Below the pieces are notes generated by a model. It had not been told where the DNA came from. It saw nothing but the letters and a program-made list of their open reading frames with translations, and searched no databases. Of a stretch of DNA of 16,791 bases, positions 13,651-16,791 are shown piece by piece (positions within the stretch are counted from its first letter, which is position 1; every line of letters starts with the position of its first letter). This DNA comes from Clostridia bacterium (GTDB lineage: Bacteria > Bacillota > Clostridia > Oscillospirales > CAG-272). The DNA lies in assembly GCA_017452565.1 (NCBI GenBank), contig JAFTMF010000192.1, forward strand, positions 1 to 16,791. The letters are read 5' to 3'. The position numbers and the translations under genes are program-made.

Positions 13651-14646
13651 ATGGCACAAAGCGAAAAATCCAAGCAGAAGCTGCTGTCTCTGCTCAGACT
13701 CTTCTGGGAGCGCACCGGCGAATCCTGCGGTCTGACGTTGGAGGAGATTCGGGACAGTCTGGCCGAGGAGGGCATCGAGGCTGAGCGTAAGAGCCTCTAC
13801 AACGATATCGGTCTGCTCACCGATTTCGGTCTGCCCATCGAAAAACGGCGAGAGGGCAACCGCACCGTCTATTATCTCGCCCAGCATCTGTTTACCGTCA
13901 GCCAGCTGAAGCTCCTTACCGACGCCATCGGCTCGGCAAGATCCATCCCCGAGGCAGAGGGACGGGAGATCGTGAAGAAGCTGAAAAAACTCACCGATCA
14001 CCGCACCAGCCGAGAACTGGACCGTCAGATTACGGTAACGGGGCGAGTGAAGCACTTAAACGAAGAGTTCCTCTCCAACATCGACCTGATCCAAGAAGCG
14101 ATGAAAGAGGGCAAGCAGATCTCCTTCCAATATTGGGAGTGGACGGCAGATAAAGTCCAGCAGCCCCGCAGAGAGGGCAAGTTCTACACCGTCTCCCCGT
14201 GGACGCTGATCTGGGAGGAGGAGAACTATTATCTCCTTGCCAATCACTACCGCTCCGATCGGATGCACCATTATCGGGTGGATCGTATGATGCAGATGAA
14301 GATCTCCCACTATCCCCGACGCGGGCAGGAGGCGTACGAGAAGATTGATTTCTCCGCCTACAGCCGAGGGCTGTTCGGGATGTTCGGCGGCACCCCCGAG
14401 CCGGTGACTCTGTTGTGCGAGAACCACCTTGCGGGCATCGTCATCGAGCGGTTCGGCACCGAGCCCACCTTCTTCAAGGAAGCCGACGGCGAGCATTTCA
14501 CCGTCACCGTGCGGGTAGTCCCCTGCGACCTCTTCTATGCGTGGGTGATCGGCTTCAAAGGCAAGATGAAGATCGTCAGCCCCCAGTCGGCCAAGGACGA
14601 GCTGGAGCAGATGGCAGAGGCCGTGCTGGAGGGGCTGGAAGAATAG
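13651..14646 (+). CDS. WYL-domain transcriptional regulator
   Basis: 331 aa. An N-terminal winged helix-turn-helix (residues ~5-77; LTLEEIRDSLAEE, ERKSLYNDIGLLTDFG, then the wing REGNRTVYYLA) is followed by a linker and a WYL domain (~141-215; KQISFQYWEW, FYTVSPWTLIWEEENYYLLANHY, MHHYRVDRMMQMKI). A WCX-type C-terminal extension ends at 331. WYL domains bind ligands, including nucleic acids, and these proteins act as regulators of metabolism, DNA damage response or defence genes. The ATG at 13651 has AAGGAG 7 nt upstream and a consensus promoter just before; longer frames start inside the promoter. It is monocistronic by layout, with no obvious target gene beside it except the orphan at 14781. 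Confidence 0.9.
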   Translation: MAQSEKSKQKLLSLLRLFWERTGESCGLTLEEIRDSLAEEGIEAERKSLYNDIGLLTDFGLPIEKRREGNRTVYYLAQHLFTVSQLKLLTDAIGSARSIPEAEGREIVKKLKKLTDHRTSRELDRQITVTGRVKHLNEEFLSNIDLIQEAMKEGKQISFQYWEWTADKVQQPRREGKFYTVSPWTLIWEEENYYLLANHYRSDRMHHYRVDRMMQMKISHYPRRGQEAYEKIDFSAYSRGLFGMFGGTPEPVTLLCENHLAGIVIERFGTEPTFFKEADGEHFTVTVRVVPCDLFYAWVIGFKGKMKIVSPQSAKDELEQMAEAVLEGLEE

Positions 14647-14677
14647 ATCGGCAGGACGGCCGGGTATGACACACTCC

Positions 14678-14749
14678 GTAGGGGCGACCATCGGTCGTCC
14701 GTTCATTCAGAATAGATTCTTTTTGCGGACGCGCACTGCGCGCCCCTAC
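14678..14749. repeat. 72-bp MITE-like element with GTAGGGGCG terminal inverted repeats
   Basis: GTAGGGGCG (14678-14686) and CGCCCCTAC (14741-14749) are perfect terminal inverted repeats. Each half carries an inner hairpin: GGCGACC-ATC-GGTCGTC on the left and CGCGC-ACT-GCGCG on the right. The left end matches the GTAGGGGCG part of the repeats at 2115-2190 and 3286-3374, which therefore look like half copies. There is no coding capacity, so if mobile it would be moved in trans. Confidence 0.75.
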
Positions 14750-14752
14750 AAT
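14723..14752 (+). promoter_or_regulatory. Possible promoter at the end of the 72-bp element
   Basis: TTGCGG (14723-14728) and TACAAT (14747-14752) are 18 bp apart, and the -10 overlaps the right terminal repeat. It would start transcription near 14759, about 22 nt before the orphan gene's ATG. The -35 match is only moderate, and the GC-rich spacer forms a hairpin. Confidence 0.35.
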
Positions 14753-14780
14753 AAAATTCACGATAGTATTGGAGGTATAT

Positions 14781-15332
14781 ATGATATTAGAAAATGATAT
14801 TTGTATTGTCAAAATAGACGTTGATGAAGCATACACGATTGATTCTGCTGATAATCGTCATTACGATATACTATTGAACCCCTCCAATTATAAACGCGGC
14901 GATTTCACTAAAACTCTTGCAATACACATTGATATGTGTTCAAAACATCTTCATATTGCCCTCATTGGCTCTTGTCTTATCAGTGATTTGGATTGCGCCG
15001 TTCTTGACGATCAGATTCTGACGGTTTTATTGGATCAGGAAATAATTCAAATAAACACTACAGACGGCTCTATGATCCGTCATATTCAACTCGATGGCTT
15101 GGGGTGCAATTTTGCAATCTATAAAGTTGAAAAAGGTTATATATTGTATGGTGAAATAGAAATCACTATGCTGGACTTTTGCCTTGTGAAAAAATGGGCT
15201 TTTTCCGGTAAGGATATTTTCGTGTCGGTTTCCGGGAAAATACCGTTTGAAATGAAGGAAAATTCCATTTGCCTTTACGATTTTGAAGATAACTATTATG
15301 AAATTGATTACGAAGGGAATCGTATCCATTGA
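14781..15332 (+). CDS. AT-rich orphan gene, unknown cytosolic protein
   Basis: 183 aa, family not recognised. It has no signal peptide and no clear membrane helix. The protein is a succession of short hydrophobic strands (ENDICIVKIDVD, CAVLDDQILTVLLDQEIIQINT, FAIYKVEKGYILYGEIEI, ENSICLYDFEDNYYEIDYEGN), reminiscent of blades of a beta-propeller, but too short for a full propeller. ATG 14781 has GGAGG 5 nt upstream; a TTG at 14769 overlaps that site and is rejected. Its base composition is much richer in A+T than every neighbour, which suggests recent acquisition. It stands alone between a mobile-looking repeat and a terminator hairpin. Confidence 0.8.
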   Translation: MILENDICIVKIDVDEAYTIDSADNRHYDILLNPSNYKRGDFTKTLAIHIDMCSKHLHIALIGSCLISDLDCAVLDDQILTVLLDQEIIQINTTDGSMIRHIQLDGLGCNFAIYKVEKGYILYGEIEITMLDFCLVKKWAFSGKDIFVSVSGKIPFEMKENSICLYDFEDNYYEIDYEGNRIH

Positions 15333-15339
15333 TAAACAG

Positions 15340-15372
15340 AACCCCGACGGATTTTTAAAATCTGTCGGGGTT
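15340..15372. terminator. Terminator-like hairpin between convergent genes
   Basis: AACCCCGACGGAT pairs with ATCTGTCGGGGTT (13 bp with one G-U) around TTTTAAA, 8 nt after the orphan gene's stop. It lies between that gene and the convergent lipoprotein gene. The T-tracts outside the stem are short (TT) on both strands, so efficiency is uncertain. Confidence 0.7.
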
Positions 15373-15453
15373 CATACTTGTTTACTGCGGAGGAACTCTA
15401 ATCCTCATCAGTAAGCTTCCTTATGAGAATCGGACTTGCCGTCCTGTGTTCGC

Positions 15454-16509
15454 TTAGTTGTTCAGATCGGTACCGATCAGACCTCCTGTAACTCCGCCCA
15501 GCACGATGCCCTCGCCCTTGTAGGCCAGCACGTCTTTGGTGGGATTCGGGTGCACCTTGCATTCTGCCTCGGAGGAGCTGCCTTCGATATTCAGCATACC
15601 GCCCTCTTCCAGAACGCCTGCCAGCGTGCCGGTGTTGAACATTACGTTGTCGGATGCATCTACCGTACAGCCGGAGCCGACGATGCAATCGGTGATGGCG
15701 GCACTACCGGATACTCTGCCCGCAACGGGTGCGGCATAGCCGGTAAAGCCCTGATTGTAGTTCACGTTTGCGGGGATGGTGACGTCTACGTTTGCGAGGG
15801 TCACGTCTGCAACGGTGCCGCCGCTCATATAGCCAACCACGCCGCCGAAGTACATCTGATAGTTCTTGTTATAGCTGCACTCAATGGTCAGCGAGCTGTC
15901 TGCAAGGGTGAGATTCTTCACGGTACCGCCGTCCAGCTTGAGAATCAGCAGAGCAACGGTTCCTCTTGCATAGCGGCCTGCGGTGCCGTCGGGGAGATCC
16001 TCCAGCACGTAGGAACCAACCTGATCGGCGTTGGGCATATTGCCGCCGCCGTTCTTCATAATGAACTTCCAGTTCAGACCGGTAATGGCGTGGCCTGCGC
16101 CGTCAAAGGTGCCGCTGAAATAGTAGAGGGGCTCGTAATCACCAACGCCCTTGCAAGCGGAGAGATCAATGCTCGCGGTGAGGGTGATGTTGCTGTCCTC
16201 GGCAAGCTCGCCCGTATTGATCTTGCGGAAGGTTTCGACCAGCTCTTCGGCAGTACCGATTTTTACGTCCTTGGAAACCTCGGGCGTGCCGGGATTGTCG
16301 GGCTTTTCGGTATTATCGGGTTTCTCCTCGGTTTCGGGGAGCTTATCCAGAATGGGATTCTTGGTGGTGGTTGCCGCAGGGGTGGTGGTAGTGGATGCGG
16401 TGGTAGTGGTAGATGCGGTAGTGGTGGTGTCGGGGGTATCCTCGGCATTGCAGGACGCCAAGGGCAGAGCTACCAGCATTGCCGCCAGTAAAAGTGCAAG
16501 TTTTTTCAT
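15454..16509 (-). CDS. Beta-helix-like cell-surface lipoprotein
   Basis: 351 aa. The signal peptide has lipobox LASC (Cys20), so the protein should be lipid-anchored outside. A Thr-rich linker (~25-50) and an acidic Pro/Glu/Asn/Lys linker (~50-80) serve as wall-spanning spacers. The rest (~82-351) is a Gly-rich repeated-strand domain like the first half of the 11256-13109 product: IGTAEELVETFRKINTGEL, then ITLTASIDLS, YFSGTFDGAGHAITG, and NKNYQMYFGGVVGYMSGG. It lacks the jelly-roll, Cys/His and sorting parts, ending GGLIGTDLNN. ATG 16509 has TAGGAG 8 nt upstream. The promoter carries the 18-nt motif shared with the araC region, so co-regulation is plausible. Role unknown; adhesion or glycan binding is inference. 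Confidence 0.87.
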   Translation of the reverse strand: MKKLALLLAAMLVALPLASCNAEDTPDTTTTASTTTTASTTTTPAATTTKNPILDKLPETEEKPDNTEKPDNPGTPEVSKDVKIGTAEELVETFRKINTGELAEDSNITLTASIDLSACKGVGDYEPLYYFSGTFDGAGHAITGLNWKFIMKNGGGNMPNADQVGSYVLEDLPDGTAGRYARGTVALLILKLDGGTVKNLTLADSSLTIECSYNKNYQMYFGGVVGYMSGGTVADVTLANVDVTIPANVNYNQGFTGYAAPVAGRVSGSAAITDCIVGSGCTVDASDNVMFNTGTLAGVLEEGGMLNIEGSSSEAECKVHPNPTKDVLAYKGEGIVLGGVTGGLIGTDLNN

Positions 16510-16540
16510 ATTGTACGCTCCTATGAGTGAATTTTGCTCT

Positions 16541-16569
16541 ATTATAGCATAGGGAGATGAAAAAGTAAA
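16541..16569 (-). promoter_or_regulatory. Sigma-A promoter of the lipoprotein gene
   Basis: On the - strand, TTTACT (16569-16564) and TATAAT (16546-16541) are 17 bp apart, with a predicted start near 16534, 25 nt ahead of the ATG. Confidence 0.7.
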
Positions 16570-16584
16570 GGATTGCGGGCAAGA

Positions 16585-16602
16585 ATCGCAAAATATTGGA
16601 CA
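16585..16602 (-). promoter_or_regulatory. Shared 18-nt motif, copy 2
   Basis: ATCGCAAAATATTGGACA on + differs from 11136-11153 at one base. It lies upstream of the lipoprotein -35 box in the same orientation as copy 1 has to the araC promoter, centred about 60 bp upstream of the predicted start. Confidence 0.55.
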
Positions 16603-16613
16603 GGGATGGGACG

Positions 16614-16642
16614 AAAAAGGGCGCTCCGGATTGGGAGCGCCC
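16614..16642 (-). terminator. Terminator for a - strand gene beyond the right edge
   Basis: GGGCGCTCC (16619-16627) pairs with GGAGCGCCC (16634-16642). Read on the - strand the stem is followed by TTTTT, so it stops transcripts entering from the right. The gene it serves is outside the window. Confidence 0.8.
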
Positions 16643-16700
16643 TGTCAGTCTGTCGAAAAAGTATTCATTAGAAAGACGCATTAGCAATATGCACAAACCA

Positions 16701-16791
16701 AAGCCTTCCCCTCTGGGGAAGGTGGCACGCTGTAGGCGTGACGGAAGAGGTCTACCGCACAAAATACTACGAATACCTCTCCCGTCTCGGA
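16701..16791. repeat. REP-type element, third copy, running off the window
   Basis: It has hairpin CCTTCCCC-TCT-GGGGAAGG, then GTGG and a second hairpin CACGC-TGTAG-GCGTG, then ACGGAAGAGG: the same architecture as the ends of the 13225-13548 island. The last 17 nt are the reverse complement of TCCGAGACGGGAGAGGT found in that island, so another inverted partner probably continues outside. No gene is seen from 16643 to the edge. Confidence 0.75.

Noticed and set aside
15465..15478. Perfect 14-bp palindrome GATCGGTACCGATC
   Set aside because: It lies in the last codons of the lipoprotein gene (Gly-Leu-Ile-Gly-Thr-Asp-Leu) and has no promoter nearby; probably coincidental.
15454..16509. Possible truncation of the lipoprotein relative to the 617-aa paralog
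   Set aside because: It has a complete signal, linker and domain and its downstream sequence shows no remnant of the jelly-roll or sorting parts; a natural shorter architecture is simpler.

Overview
The window looks like a chromosomal segment of a Gram-positive, anaerobic, Clostridia-type bacterium, plausibly a gut Oscillospiraceae/Ruminococcaceae member. The reasons are strong AGGAGG-type ribosome binding sites, sigma-A promoters, two lipobox proteins, an LPxTG-like surface protein, a cytosolic S1 sulfatase and many REP-like intergenic repeats. This placement is inference; no rRNA or marker gene is present.

Left part (1-3260, + strand): the C-terminal tail of a CBS-domain protein and its terminator; ilvA (threonine ammonia-lyase) with its own sigma-A promoter and a TTG start; and ridA, which clears the reactive imine IlvA makes. 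Then comes a lower-GC pair of small membrane protein genes, bracketed by two nearly identical 63-nt direct repeats that each carry a terminator.

Central part (11085 down to 3423, - strand): a probable nine-gene operon. In transcription order it has an AraC-family regulator, an S1 sulfatase (ATGA overlap), five tandem paralogs of an unrecognised 225-236 aa family, a ComEC-like metallo-beta-lactamase lipoprotein and a DUF3006 protein. A cloverleaf-like inverted-repeat element sits between the last two genes. The five-paralog array is the least explained content of the window. Its copies differ in divergence, one has lost the conserved Phe-His-Asp motif, and the spacers look homogenised. Immunity-like or ligand-diversified functions are possible but unproven.

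Right part (11256-16791): a secreted beta-helix-like surface protein with a sorting-type C-terminus, read divergently from the AraC gene; a repeat island with a perfect 29-nt inverted repeat; a WYL-domain regulator with a consensus promoter; a 72-bp element with terminal inverted repeats, followed by an AT-rich orphan gene; and, convergent, a lipoprotein whose beta-helix-like domain is paralogous to the first surface protein. An 18-nt motif is shared by the araC/surface-protein intergenic region and the lipoprotein promoter. It sits upstream of the -35 box in the same orientation for both - strand promoters, so it is a candidate binding site that would link the sulfatase operon and both surface proteins in one regulon.
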